A stretch of 64,000 bases of DNA, from contig NZ_WNKF01000003.1 of NCBI RefSeq assembly GCF_010119225.1, positions 62,001-126,000 of the forward strand, given 5' to 3'. Shown here piece by piece: positions 63,421-64,000 of this stretch; the first letter of the stretch is position 1; every line of letters starts with the position of its first letter. Origin of the DNA: Cyclobacterium roseum (GTDB taxonomy: Bacteria > Bacteroidota > Bacteroidia > Cytophagales > Cyclobacteriaceae). The notes beneath the pieces were generated by a model that was given only the letters and a program-made list of their open reading frames with translations, searched no databases and was not told where the DNA came from. Made by a program: the position numbers and the translations under genes.

Positions 63421-63604
63421 TGAATGTACTTTATCAAAAACCTCATTGATGGACCATTTGTGGCCAGGAAATTCACCGTCTTTGAAACCAGCATAGGTGC
63501 TTATGTGTCCAAACTAATTTCCCAATATCAATAGAACCAAGAAGAAGCCAGCACTGATCCAGATTACCCGTCCTGTTTATCCACAAATAAATTAATCAAC
63601 GAAA

Positions 63605-64000
63605 ATGATGAAAAATAGTAGTTTAATAATTGGCACCTTTGTAGTCTTATTTGCTACTTTTTCCTGTGGGGGTTCCGTCTCGGATACCTCACACGAAGAG
63701 GAACCCGAGATGCAAGCCGATCAAGAAATATCCGTGAATACCGTTCAATACGAACATGTGTTTGGTGATGATAGACCATTTGCGCAGAGCCACGCCTCTA
63801 CCATGATCCCTTTGGGTGGGGAAGAATACCTGGTAGCCTGGTTTGCGGGCTCTCATGAAAAAAATGACGATGTGGGCATCTGGACGGCCAAGGGGAAACC
63901 AGGAAACTGGTCGGAACCCGAGTTGCTCGTAAAAGTTCGTAATGACCCCCATTGGAACCCCGTACTCTTTCAGGCTCCGGACGGGAAGGTATATTTGTTT
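63605..64000 (+). CDS. Sialidase-like (BNR) lipoprotein, 3' end beyond window
   Basis: The first 132 codons of an open frame that runs off the window. The N-terminus is a lipoprotein signal (FVVLFATFSCGGS-like, Cys22). HASTMIPL, LVAWFAGSHEKNDDVGIW and WSEPELL with HWNPVLFQAPDG match the first blades of sialidase/neuraminidase-like beta-propellers common in Bacteroidota sugar loci. The first of two adjacent ATGs was taken; the other is 3 bp downstream. Catalytic residues further on are outside the window, so true sialidase activity is unproven. Confidence 0.75.
   Translation, partial: MMKNSSLIIGTFVVLFATFSCGGSVSDTSHEEEPEMQADQEISVNTVQYEHVFGDDRPFAQSHASTMIPLGGEEYLVAWFAGSHEKNDDVGIWTAKGKPGNWSEPELLVKVRNDPHWNPVLFQAPDGKVYLF

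Overview
The window reads as chromosomal DNA of a Bacteroidota bacterium, most likely a Cytophagales relative of the Cyclobacteriaceae. Evidence: a SusC/SusD pair, promoters of the TTTG-N19-TAnnTTTG type instead of sigma70 boxes, few Shine-Dalgarno sites, a Na+-pumping NQR cluster, BatD, LolA beside FtsK, DUF2851/DUF3810/DUF4286 proteins, and an N-terminal DnaQ exonuclease fused to DnaE. Nearly all of it is intact, closely packed housekeeping sequence. I saw no tRNA, rRNA, CRISPR array, phage or insertion sequence.

Layout. 1-3.8 kb: the 5' part of a sugar dehydrogenase lipoprotein, then a minus-strand carotenoid operon (cruF, crtZ, and a MerR regulator with the B12/light-sensing residues of CarH) closed by a terminator. 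3.9-8.4 kb: DUF4286, an unknown protein, a large secreted M14 peptidase and an SDR39U1-type protein. 8.6-10.1 kb: a fluoride riboswitch controlling a CLC-F fluoride/proton antiporter. 10.2-14.0 kb: an acyl-carrier-like protein lacking its serine, two exported Gfo/Idh/MocA oxidoreductases and a GNAT enzyme. 14.4-23.4 kb: pyrD, ftsK, lolA, pyrF, DUF2851, a NeuD-like acyltransferase, trhO and a nucleoside phosphorylase. 23.5-32.1 kb: an ABC-F ATPase, small coiled-coil and hypothetical proteins, batD, aroC, a dicarboxylate/amino-acid symporter, a NifU-type Fe-S protein and DUF3810.

32.1-36.9 kb: an orphan histidine kinase downstream of adenine deaminase, then cmk-ispH. 37.0-41.7 kb: nqrABCDE ending in a strong terminator, with nqrF absent. 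41.8-48.3 kb: DUF502, an RffA-like aminotransferase, thioredoxin and the DnaQ-DnaE fusion. 48.6-56.0 kb: a phosphoesterase lipoprotein divergent from a small FecR-like protein and a SusC/SusD pair. 56.1-56.7 kb: non-coding DNA with two oppositely oriented REP-like hairpin units. 56.7-64 kb: an apparent sugar-catabolic locus (unknown membrane protein, XylR-type regulator, MFS sugar transporter, ROK kinase) divergent from an alkaline phosphatase and the start of a sialidase-like lipoprotein.

The best leads are the CarH-like regulator inside the carotenoid operon, the Ser-less carrier-like protein, the isolated FecR-like N-terminus beside SusCD, the NQR cluster without nqrF, and the REP-like element. 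I did not find a clearly undescribed multi-gene system.
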